Shown piece after piece: positions 1 to 6,978 of a stretch of DNA of 34,192 nucleotides. Location: IMG/VR virus record IMGVR_UViG_3300021957_004611, positions 1-34,192 of that record. One strand, 5' to 3'. Positions within the stretch are counted from its first letter, which is position 1. Each line of letters opens with the position of its first letter. The stretch is from a virus. The translations under genes were made by a program, and so were the position numbers. The notes under the pieces are model-generated. The model saw only the letters and a list, made by a program, of their open reading frames with translations. It was not told the origin of the DNA and did no database searches.

Positions 1-1185
1 GCTGGTAAAACAACTCAAGGTGTTGAAGCAACAGCAGTTGGTGCTAATTCTGGCAAAACAAGTCAAGGTGAAAACGCAACAGCAATTGGTAGTTATGCAG
101 GTGTTACAACTCAAGGTGCAGGCGCAACAGCAGTTGGTGACAGAGCAGGTGCAACAAGTCAAGGCGTAGACGCAACAGCAGTTGGTGGTTTCGCAGGTAA
201 AGATAATCAAGGCTTTGAGGCAATGGCAATTGGTAAAGAAGCAGGTAAAACAAATCAAGGCCAAACGGCAGTGGCAGTTGGTACCGCTTCTGGTAAAACA
301 AGTCAAGGTATAAACGCAACAGCAATTGGTAGTTATTCAGGTAATATAAGTCAAGGCCAAACGGCAGTGGCAGTTGGTCACAGTGCAGGTTATAGCACCC
401 AAGGCGCACAGGCTGTTGCGTTAGGTACTTATGGCGGATCTGAAAACCAAGGCGCACAATCAGTGGCAGTTGGAATGCAATCCGGTGAATTTTATCAAGG
501 CGCTGCTGCAGTAGCAGTTGGACGAGGCGGTGGCGGATACATTCAAGGCCTACAAGCAGTAGCAATTGGTGACGGAGCAGGCAGAAATGTGCAAGAATCC
601 CAGAGTATTGCTATCGGGGCTGCCGCAGGTGGTGGTAGTAAATATGAAAAAACATATGTAAGTCATGCTGGTACAAACTTAGAATTAAGCGATACAACAA
701 GTCTCATCGTAGGTGCGAAAATTTCAAATACACAAGGAGTCACTTCTGGAACCGAAATAACAGCTATTGTAGATGGCACCAACGTAACATTAAATCAAGG
801 ACTTACTGGAACACCTGCAGCAAATAGCGTAAACTTTCATCAAAACGGACAAGGCACAGAATCAATAGCAATTGGTAAAGAAGCAGGTAAAACTAGTCAA
901 GGCACACAATCAATAGCAATTGGTAACGACGCAGGTAAAACAAGTCAAAGCAATTTGGCAGTAGCAATTGGTGAAAGTGCAGGCCTCACAAATCAAGCCC
1001 AACAAGCCGTAGCAATTGGTACTGGCGCAGGTACAACCAATCAAGGCGGTGCCGCAATAGCAATTGGCAACGGCACTGCGGTTAATGATCAAGGCGAAAG
1101 TGCGATAGCGATTGGTAATTTGGCTGTCTTAGCTGGCCAAGGCGACAACGCAATAGCGATTGGGAACAGGGCAGGCGGATTTGTA
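1..1185 (+). repeat. 48-bp coding tandem repeats (YadA-like head units)
   Basis: In-frame degenerate repeats of 48 bp lie in two blocks, about 1-610 and 850-1185. Each unit contains GCA[AG]T[AT]GC-like Ala-Val/Ile-Gly codons and CAAGG (Gln-Gly). Some units are identical over 25 or more bases, for example the Gln-Gly-Gln-Thr-Ala-Val-Ala-Val-Gly stretch starting near 257 and again near 353. That suggests recent unit duplication or homogenisation. Confidence 0.85.
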
Positions 1186-1437
1186 AATCCGCAAGCAGCA
1201 ACTTCGATTATATTAAACGCAACTGGTACCCAAATAGAAAATACAACAGCAGATAGTTTTGTAGTTAAACCAATCAGAAACTATCCAATAACAACTATAC
1301 TTGGGTATAATAACGCAACAGGCGAAATTACGTACCATACGGCAATACCAGGATATACTAATACAGCAGACTTGAAAGCATTAGTAGCAGAAAGTACAGA
1401 CTTTGCAGACTTTCAAACTAGAATAGCGGCACTATAA
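1..1437 (+). CDS. Tail-fibre/adhesin-like protein with YadA-type head repeats (5' partial)
   Basis: The frame is open from base 1, so the true start lies upstream. The product is built of 16-residue repeats of the form GxxxQGxxAxA[IV]Gxxx: about twelve in a row to roughly base 610, a non-repeat insert (about 628-855), then six or seven more to about 1185. This matches the left-handed beta-roll head repeats of trimeric autotransporter adhesins (YadA/Hep_Hag), here at 16 rather than the usual 14-15 residues. The last 80 residues hold a module (NATG...KPIRN...TGEITY) shared with the next gene. It probably forms a trimeric fibre that contacts the host; that role is inferred from the fold and from neighbouring structural genes. 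A hairpin terminator follows. Confidence 0.8.
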   Translation, partial: AGKTTQGVEATAVGANSGKTSQGENATAIGSYAGVTTQGAGATAVGDRAGATSQGVDATAVGGFAGKDNQGFEAMAIGKEAGKTNQGQTAVAVGTASGKTSQGINATAIGSYSGNISQGQTAVAVGHSAGYSTQGAQAVALGTYGGSENQGAQSVAVGMQSGEFYQGAAAVAVGRGGGGYIQGLQAVAIGDGAGRNVQESQSIAIGAAAGGGSKYEKTYVSHAGTNLELSDTTSLIVGAKISNTQGVTSGTEITAIVDGTNVTLNQGLTGTPAANSVNFHQNGQGTESIAIGKEAGKTSQGTQSIAIGNDAGKTSQSNLAVAIGESAGLTNQAQQAVAIGTGAGTTNQGGAAIAIGNGTAVNDQGESAIAIGNLAVLAGQGDNAIAIGNRAGGFVNPQAATSIILNATGTQIENTTADSFVVKPIRNYPITTILGYNNATGEITYHTAIPGYTNTADLKALVAESTDFADFQTRIAAL

Positions 1438-1460
1438 GCAGATACGGTATAAACTAAATT

Positions 1461-1485
1461 AGGAGCCCTTCGGGGCTCCTTTTTA
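1461..1485 (+). terminator. Rho-independent terminator
   Basis: An 8-bp stem AGGAGCCC / GGGCTCCT encloses a stable TTCG tetraloop and is followed by TTTTA. It closes the first fibre gene. Confidence 0.9.
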
Positions 1486-1537
1486 TATAATTGAACAAGC
1501 AAGATAAATTGCTTATCCCTATTTTCTATTGAATGCT

Positions 1538-1545
1538 AATAAATA
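1538..1545 (+). promoter_or_regulatory. T4-type late promoter (AATAAATA)
   Basis: A seven-of-eight match to the T4 late octamer TATAAATA lies 31 bp before the ATG at 1577 and after the terminator. Together with eight similar octamers in front of structural genes it supports gp55-type late transcription. Confidence 0.6.
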
Positions 1546-1576
1546 TAACTAACAAGTCAAAACAACGGGGAAAACC

Positions 1577-2713
1577 ATGGCAATTACAAGACAAATAGTA
1601 TCAAAAAGTATCAACGCAACTGCAACAACTTACGTAGGTAAAGACGGTGAAGTGTGGGCTGATCCAGTAAACAACACACTTAGAATAGGCGACGGCACAA
1701 CAGCAGGTGGTATTTTACTTACAGGCGGAGGAGGTGGCGGTGGTGCTACAACTTGGGCCACTTTAGGTGATAAAAATAATGCCAACGGTCCATCAGAAAT
1801 TGCACTTGGTGAAAGTGCTGGACTAACAAATCAAAGTGATGAAGCAATAGCAATTGGTAAAGACGCAGGTAAAACTACTCAAGGATATCGTGGAATAGCA
1901 ATTGGTAAAGGCGCAGGTACAACTACTCAAGGCCAACTGGCAATAGCAATTGGATATCAAGCAGGTGAAACAGCTCAAGAAAGTTGGGCCACAGCAGTTG
2001 GCTTTGTAGCTGGTACTAATACCCAAGGCGAAGAAGCAACAGCAGTTGGCGCACATTCGGGTCAAGTAGGTCAAGGTGCTGGTGCAACAGCAATTGGTGT
2101 ATCTGCTGGTAACGTTGGTCAAGGTGCTGGTGCAGTAGCAATTGGTAAAGAAGCAGGCCCTTTAAACCAAGCCGCAAACTCAATTGTAATTAACGCAACT
2201 GGCAATACTCTAAACAACACTCAAGCAGGTAGTTTAAGAATTAAACCAGTTAGAAACGCAAGTGGCACTCACAGTTTAGAATATAATCCAACCACAGGCG
2301 AAGTTACATATGACACACTTGCTAGTGGTGGCTTACCTAGCAGATCCCCTCCAATCGGCGCAACAATCAGTTTAGCAGATGGTGCCGAAGCAGACTTAGA
2401 CATTACAGGATTCAAATCATACACATTAATGACTATCACAACAGACAAAGCGGCCCGTGTAAGATTGTATGTGAATGCTGCAACAAGAACAGCAGATGCG
2501 GCAAGGGCAGAGGGTATTGATCCAACATCAGACGCAGGTGTTATTGCTGAAGTAATTACCACAGGCGCAGAAACTGTTATTATTAGTCCAGGTGCTATTG
2601 GATTTAACTTAGAAAGTTCGCCAACTACAAATATACCATGTAGAGTTACAAACAAAAGCGGTAGCACAGGTACTGTACAAGTAGGCTTAGACATACTACA
2701 ACTGGAGGCGTAA
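1577..2713 (+). CDS. Tail-fibre-like protein: Mtd-like N-terminus plus YadA-type repeats
   Basis: 378 residues. Residues 1-55 (GKDGEVWADPVN..LRIGDGTTAGG) resemble the N-terminal virion-attachment region common in phage receptor-binding proteins (major tropism determinant N-domain type). A Gly run follows, then about eight 16-residue QGxxAxA[IV]G repeats (bases about 1800-2165), the NATG...KPVRN...TGEVTY module, and a 130-residue C-terminal beta-rich domain. It is a paralogue of the preceding gene in its repeats and post-repeat module. It has its own late promoter, a purine-rich GGGGAAAA ribosome site, and only 1 bp to the next gene. A receptor-binding role is inferred. Confidence 0.8.
   Translation: MAITRQIVSKSINATATTYVGKDGEVWADPVNNTLRIGDGTTAGGILLTGGGGGGGATTWATLGDKNNANGPSEIALGESAGLTNQSDEAIAIGKDAGKTTQGYRGIAIGKGAGTTTQGQLAIAIGYQAGETAQESWATAVGFVAGTNTQGEEATAVGAHSGQVGQGAGATAIGVSAGNVGQGAGAVAIGKEAGPLNQAANSIVINATGNTLNNTQAGSLRIKPVRNASGTHSLEYNPTTGEVTYDTLASGGLPSRSPPIGATISLADGAEADLDITGFKSYTLMTITTDKAARVRLYVNAATRTADAARAEGIDPTSDAGVIAEVITTGAETVIISPGAIGFNLESSPTTNIPCRVTNKSGSTGTVQVGLDILQLEA
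1800..2165 (+). repeat. 48-bp coding tandem repeats, second copy
   Basis: About eight in-frame 16-codon units of the same family as the upstream gene (GKxxxQGxxAIAIG). The repeats in the two genes could pair and recombine. Confidence 0.8.
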
Positions 2714-2714
2714 C

Positions 2715-4481
2715 ATGGAGTTGTTCCAAGTAACACTAAAACGTGATGTAGACATTGACGCTTTCTATGATGATATGGAAACACCAGGCGGTGCTATAAC
2801 TATTCCAGATAGAAAAGTAGAGTGCGAAGAAAGAAGACCAACTTCAAGAACCACAAGCTATATGCTTACCTTGGAAGAAGCACAAGAAGTAAGTTATGAC
2901 GACAGAGTAGAAATAGTTGTTCCACAGAGTGTATTGGACAGACAGACCGTAGTTAACAATGCTACATACACAGGTAGATTTACCAAAAGCACAAGTCCAA
3001 CTGGATCAATGATTACAAACGCTGACGGTGCTTCCAGAGTTACATATACCAACAATGATCACTTCAACTGGGGAATACTAAGACACATTGAAAGCACCAA
3101 CAGATCAGGTTGGGGCGGCGATGCTGGGAGTTCATCTGATAGGCGTGTTGATGACACTGTGACATATACAGCAAGTGGCAAGAATGTAGATATCATCATT
3201 GTAGAGAACCACACATGTAGTGATCACGCAGAATATTCAAGCAGATTAGTAGATTATAATTGGGGGCAACACTACAACACAATAACAGGTGGCACAAACT
3301 ACACCTACAGCAACGCAGATGCTCGTGACAACTATAATCAAGAAAATAACCATCCAACAGCAAGTGCCTCCTATGCGGCAGGTGAAAGATTTGGACTTGC
3401 CAAAGACGCCAATGTATATATGTTTGATGCGACCTACGAGCAAAGCAAATCAGGTGGTGGTAGCACTAACAGAACCTTTGCCTACATTAGAGAATTTCAC
3501 GCAAACAAATCAATCAACCCAGCAACAGGTAGAAAGAATCCTACTATTGTAAATTTAAGTTTGGGATCAGTCAACATCTATTCAGGTGCCAGTGTAGCAC
3601 ACTTCCAAGGTGTGACATTAGACAAAGGCAACGGCAGTACATTCCTTACTGATGCTGAACTGTTGGCTCGTGGGGTATACAAGAACACTGGTAAAGCGTG
3701 GACTGATTTTAACAGCAACACCGACTTTCAAGTAAACAGTTCTGCACCTAACAGTGATTTGGTAGATGCCATAGCAGAAGGCATTATTGTGGTCTCTGCG
3801 GCTGGCAACGGTAATGCTTACAATGATGTATCAGGTGGCGACAACTGGGACAACTATATGGTTGATGGCGCCGCATATGCAAACAAAGACTATTTCTTCA
3901 ATGGCTACTATCCATTTAGAGATTATTATATGCGTGGCGACAACTACTCATTCAACGGAGCAATAAACGTAGGCGCTCTAAGCAACCGCATAGATCAAGG
4001 TAAATCAGACTTCAGCAACTGGGGTCCGGGAATAGATGTATATGCCGCTGGAGAGTATGTGATGGGTGCTATGATGAAAGATGAAATTGCCTACGGTAAT
4101 CCCTATTACGGTCAGGAAAGCAATACACCAAAATGGGATACAATGGGTTCGCAAGGCGGCACAAGTTACGCCTCACCTTTAATAGCAGGTATGTTGGCTT
4201 GTTTAGCAGAAGTATATCCTACACTGACACAGGCACAAGCAAGAACATATTTACAAAACAATGCTGTTACAGGATTGATGGCAGATACAGCAGACGCAAT
4301 AGATGTAGATGTAAGCACAAGAGTAAGTACGGACGGTTCAAACATTGATAGAATAGCATTGTGGAAGAATCACAGAGCCATATCAGGCAATATAGCGTTC
4401 AACACATACAACAAAGACGTAAATAGTCGTCCTACAAGTGGATTAATGTATCCTCGTACAAGAACACGTAGGCGTGGGTAA
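2715..4481 (+). CDS. Subtilisin-like (S8 family) serine protease, probably virion-associated
   Basis: 588 residues. Recognisable subtilase blocks: VDIIIVENHT at about 159-167 (position of the catalytic Asp), NNHPTASASYAAGE with candidate His213, VSAAGNGN with oxyanion Asn365, and GGTSYASPLIAGMLA with nucleophile Ser484. The Asp block reads V-E-N-H, so the acid appears to be Glu164 instead of Asp, although Asp170 is close by. There is no signal peptide; an N-terminal region of about 130 residues precedes the fold. It lies 1 bp after a fibre gene with GGAGG in front of the start and is followed by a terminator, so it is probably a late virion protein. Fibre processing or degradation of host surface material is inference. 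Catalytic competence is uncertain. Confidence 0.82.
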   Translation: MELFQVTLKRDVDIDAFYDDMETPGGAITIPDRKVECEERRPTSRTTSYMLTLEEAQEVSYDDRVEIVVPQSVLDRQTVVNNATYTGRFTKSTSPTGSMITNADGASRVTYTNNDHFNWGILRHIESTNRSGWGGDAGSSSDRRVDDTVTYTASGKNVDIIIVENHTCSDHAEYSSRLVDYNWGQHYNTITGGTNYTYSNADARDNYNQENNHPTASASYAAGERFGLAKDANVYMFDATYEQSKSGGGSTNRTFAYIREFHANKSINPATGRKNPTIVNLSLGSVNIYSGASVAHFQGVTLDKGNGSTFLTDAELLARGVYKNTGKAWTDFNSNTDFQVNSSAPNSDLVDAIAEGIIVVSAAGNGNAYNDVSGGDNWDNYMVDGAAYANKDYFFNGYYPFRDYYMRGDNYSFNGAINVGALSNRIDQGKSDFSNWGPGIDVYAAGEYVMGAMMKDEIAYGNPYYGQESNTPKWDTMGSQGGTSYASPLIAGMLACLAEVYPTLTQAQARTYLQNNAVTGLMADTADAIDVDVSTRVSTDGSNIDRIALWKNHRAISGNIAFNTYNKDVNSRPTSGLMYPRTRTRRRG

Positions 4482-4502
4482 TAAACGGTATGAACTAAAT
4501 TA

Positions 4503-4530
4503 AGAAAAGGCTCTACGGGGCCTTTTCTCT
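4503..4530 (+). terminator. Rho-independent terminator
   Basis: A 9-bp stem AGAAAAGGC / GCCTTTTCT with an 8-nt loop ends the protease unit. Its last base is the first base of the -35 box of the next promoter. Confidence 0.8.
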
Positions 4531-4558
4531 TGACTTATGATAACATTAATGTTATAAT
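4530..4558 (+). promoter_or_regulatory. sigma70-like early promoter
   Basis: TTGACT, 17-bp spacer, TATAAT. The spacer and -10 box contain a 16-bp perfect palindrome, ATAACATTAATGTTAT (4540-4555), which may be an operator. Drives the gene at 4588. Confidence 0.85.
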
Positions 4559-4587
4559 AAAGGTTATTAATACTAGTAGGAGTACGT

Positions 4588-5343
4588 ATGAAAGTAGCAA
4601 TTGCAGGTTACGGATATGTTGGTAAGGCACATGAAGCAATTTTATCCAACTACTATGACATTGAAATAGTAGATACTGGACTTGATGAATACAGAAATAT
4701 AGTTAGCACTGATGTAGACGCAGTGATTATATGTGTGGCTACCCCAAGCAGATCAGATGGGTCATGTGAAATGCGACACGTATACGATGTTATTGAAACA
4801 TGTCCTGATGTACCAATATTAATTAAAAGTACAATTAGTGTTGATGGTTGGCGCATGATAGCTGAAACATTCCCGCAGACGAGTTTAACATATAGCCCAG
4901 AATTTTTACGTGCTGATAGTTGGATGGAAGACGCCCTGGCAATAGATCATATTTACCTGGGCGGTAGAGCTACAGGCTTTTGGACAGACATGTTTTTAAA
5001 TGCACTGGGCAAAATAAGTGTTACTGTAAATAAGCCAACCAGCCTAGTAGCGGCAAAGGCGTTGCGTAATAATTTTCTTGCACTCAAAGTTAGTTTCTTT
5101 AACCAGGTTGAAGACTATTGTAAAGCAATGGTGATTGATACACAAGAGACAATTGATGCTATCACACAAGACCCACGTATTGGTGATAGCCATAGTACAA
5201 TATCTCAAGAACGTGGATTTGGTGGACATTGTTTCCCCAAAGACCTCAAAGCAACTGTTACATCTGCTCATAAGTATAACACACGATTAACTCTACTTGA
5301 AGAAACTTTAAATTATAATGAAAGTATTAGAAAAAAGTCTTGA
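4588..5343 (+). CDS. UDP-glucose/GDP-mannose dehydrogenase family protein, lacking the C-terminal domain
   Basis: 251 residues. The N-terminal Rossmann motif GYGYVG (7-12), the KSTIS segment, SPEFLR, the central helix with K-x-x-x-N, and the catalytic block GFGGHCFPKD with Cys215 and Lys218 are all present. Family members oxidise a UDP- or GDP-sugar to its uronic acid with 2 NAD+. Usual length is about 390-450; the C-terminal nucleotide-sugar-binding domain is absent and the gene stops just before the next promoter, so this looks like a settled short form. Start: GTAGGAG lies upstream of the ATG. It may act on surface sugars of the host; substrate and activity are not resolved. Confidence 0.85.
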   Translation: MKVAIAGYGYVGKAHEAILSNYYDIEIVDTGLDEYRNIVSTDVDAVIICVATPSRSDGSCEMRHVYDVIETCPDVPILIKSTISVDGWRMIAETFPQTSLTYSPEFLRADSWMEDALAIDHIYLGGRATGFWTDMFLNALGKISVTVNKPTSLVAAKALRNNFLALKVSFFNQVEDYCKAMVIDTQETIDAITQDPRIGDSHSTISQERGFGGHCFPKDLKATVTSAHKYNTRLTLLEETLNYNESIRKKS

Positions 5344-5368
5344 CAATCAGTGAGTTATCATACATAAT
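5340..5368 (+). promoter_or_regulatory. sigma70-like early promoter of the 5388-9563 operon
   Basis: TTGACA, 17-bp spacer, CATAAT. The TGA stop of the upstream gene (5341-5343) lies inside the -35 box. No other good promoter is seen before 9609, so it probably drives the whole operon. Confidence 0.8.
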
Positions 5369-5387
5369 AGTACAAATGGAGACTTAA

Positions 5388-5615
5388 ATGGATATTGATG
5401 AAAATGAAAATCCTTCGATGCAGAAGTTACTGGATCGTCAACAGGATCTAAAAAAGAAATTAGTACAAGCACATCGTGCTGGTATGAGTGGGCAACTGGT
5501 TGGGCAAATACAATCAATGATTGAAAACGTCGAGTTTGAAATTTACAATATGTCAGAACTTGATAAGCTCAATAACAAGCCTACTACAGATGACGATGAT
5601 TTTATAATTGGATGA
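5388..5615 (+). CDS. Small hypothetical protein, coiled-coil prone
   Basis: 75 residues, helical and charged (LLDRQQDLKKKLVQAHRAG), ending in an acidic DDDDF tail. GGAG precedes the ATG at a good distance. First gene of the operon; its stop overlaps the next start as ATGA (5612-5615), which suggests translational coupling. No family recognised. Confidence 0.75.
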   Translation: MDIDENENPSMQKLLDRQQDLKKKLVQAHRAGMSGQLVGQIQSMIENVEFEIYNMSELDKLNNKPTTDDDDFIIG

Positions 5616-6133
5616 AAATGAATTCAGCAGGACAGCTAGTACTAAAGGAAACTGATATGATTGAAGCATTGTATCAAGGAAAAACTGCGGATAGTATCGT
5701 GGTTGAAGATACAAAATGGATTAACAGATACAACAATTTAGTTGAATTATTTGATTTTCCTGACAGTAAGATAGACTATGAGGTTCAAAGTGGGCTAAGT
5801 AGTAATGAGTTCGTGGAACAGTGTGTTGGACCAGATAGTTGGAGCATGCCAGATGAATACAAGCAACTGGATATCAAAAACTATCTTCTGGCAGATCTTA
5901 CATGTGATGTGAGAATTGCAAGAGTAAAGCAAGAGTACCAGGAATTTGAAAAGCGTAATATGATTCCAGTGTTACAGTTTTTAGTTTACTTCTTGAAAGA
6001 GTGTAGACAAAAGGGTGTTGTGTTGGGCGTAGGGCGTGGGTCAAGTGTTGCTAGTTATATATTATTTTTAATTGGCGCACACAAAATTGACAGTATAAAA
6101 TATGAATTAGATATTAAGGAGTTTCTTAAATGA
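5612..6133 (+). CDS. DnaE-like fragment (DNA polymerase III alpha palm-entry motif)
   Basis: 173 residues. The C-terminal 40 residues (VVLGVGRGSSVASYILFLIG...ID..KYELDIKEFL) line up with the conserved bacterial Pol III alpha segment GPGRGSAAGSLVAYLLGIT..DP..Y.LLFERFL, which holds the Gly-Ser motif of the palm. The PDIDxD catalytic aspartates that follow in DnaE are missing, so it cannot be a polymerase on its own. Residues 80-125 fit the helical region that precedes the motif in DnaE. ATGA overlaps at both ends place it in the coupled operon. Possible roles, such as nucleotide or clamp binding, are guesses. Confidence 0.65.
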   Translation: MKMNSAGQLVLKETDMIEALYQGKTADSIVVEDTKWINRYNNLVELFDFPDSKIDYEVQSGLSSNEFVEQCVGPDSWSMPDEYKQLDIKNYLLADLTCDVRIARVKQEYQEFEKRNMIPVLQFLVYFLKECRQKGVVLGVGRGSSVASYILFLIGAHKIDSIKYELDIKEFLK

Positions 6134-6492
6134 AATCTGTAAAGACAGCCCGAGGGCGAACTATAGATATGGCCGCATTGGCACAAAAACACGAAAACGA
6201 ACGGGCTGTTGGAAATGTTCCTATGAACGCCAAGGGTGATAGACTGGACAACAAAGGTAATGTAAAAGAAACTATTCAAAACATTAGCCGTAAGCAACAT
6301 GATGCTGTTGAGCCTCCTCAACAAGTTGCTATAAGCAATCCGGTTCCAGTTGAGGAACCAGCAGTTGTTGTTGAAACACCATCTGCCCCACAGCCAATTA
6401 ATGAAAGTACACATGAGCGAGAAGACGGTTCACGCTATGTGGAAATTGAATATGATGACGGCAGTATCGAAACAAAAGAAATAGAGGATTAA
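6130..6492 (+). CDS. Hypothetical protein with Pro/Val/Glu-rich linker
   Basis: 120 residues. A basic N-terminus (KSVKTARGRTIDMAALAQ) is followed by a GNVPMNAKGDRLDNKGN segment of a type I associate with marine T4-like phages, then a Pro/Val/Glu linker (about 58-95) and an acidic C-terminus. No enzymatic motif. Starts in an ATGA overlap and ends 2 bp before the GroES-like gene. Confidence 0.75.
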   Translation: MKSVKTARGRTIDMAALAQKHENERAVGNVPMNAKGDRLDNKGNVKETIQNISRKQHDAVEPPQQVAISNPVPVEEPAVVVETPSAPQPINESTHEREDGSRYVEIEYDDGSIETKEIED

Positions 6493-6494
6493 TA

Positions 6495-6812
6495 ATGAGT
6501 ACCATTACACCAATTCGCGACAAAGTCTTAGCTAAAATGATTGATGGGTTTGGACATTTTACAACATCTGCTGGACTTATTATTGCAGAAAAGGAAATGA
6601 CATCAGAGTCAATACGACCACGGTGGTTTGAAATATTGTTTACTGGTCCAGAGCAAGAAGATGTAAAGCCTGGAGAGTTTGTACTAATGGCACACGGACG
6701 TTGGAGTCGTGGTATTGATTATGAAGGTGATAAAGTTTACTTCCTAGACAATGAAGAAATGTTAGTAGTATCTGAGGAACTCCCAGATGGTATTAATGAC
6801 GGCAAGGTATAA
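6495..6812 (+). CDS. GroES/gp31-like co-chaperonin (probable)
   Basis: 105 residues. The order of features fits the Cpn10 fold: ITPIRDKVLAKM at the N-terminus, a mobile-loop-like segment (FGHFTTSAGLII), PRWFEILFTGPEQEDVKPGEFVLM matching the V..vG....vk.GD.V block, and a closing FLDNEEMLVV strand. T4 gp31 replaces host GroES so that GroEL can fold the capsid protein; a similar role is inferred. Sequence similarity is modest and the mobile-loop tripeptide is not clear. Confidence 0.6.
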   Translation: MSTITPIRDKVLAKMIDGFGHFTTSAGLIIAEKEMTSESIRPRWFEILFTGPEQEDVKPGEFVLMAHGRWSRGIDYEGDKVYFLDNEEMLVVSEELPDGINDGKV

Positions 6813-6978
6813 AAACTTTATTCTTTGGTACCATCATTTACGTGCAGAGGGTGTACGGATGTATGGAGCAGATCAAAGATGCTTGCCATTACATGCAAGA
6901 TACAGTAAATGGAATTGTTTCCGCTGGGCAGTAAGTAACAGCGGTACCCATAATATAGATGGATCATATTTGGAATGA
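6796..6978 (+). CDS. Small hypothetical protein rich in Trp/Tyr/Cys
   Basis: 60 residues from the ATG at 6796 (63 if the in-frame ATG at 6787, 8 bp after GAGGA, is used). It overlaps the end of the GroES-like gene and ends in an ATGA overlap with GAPDH, filling an otherwise empty 160 bp inside a fully coupled operon. That is the main reason to accept it. Composition (WYHHLRAEG, CFRWAVS) is protein-like. No family recognised. Confidence 0.55.
   Translation: MTARYKNFILWYHHLRAEGVRMYGADQRCLPLHARYSKWNCFRWAVSNSGTHNIDGSYLE

Noticed and set aside
1-1185. CRISPR-like periodic repeats
   Set aside because: The 48-bp period is in frame, degenerate at third positions and encodes a regular protein repeat; there are no spacers.
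3289-3552. Alternative + frame inside the protease gene
   Set aside because: Low-complexity shadow of the long, motif-supported frame, with no start signals.
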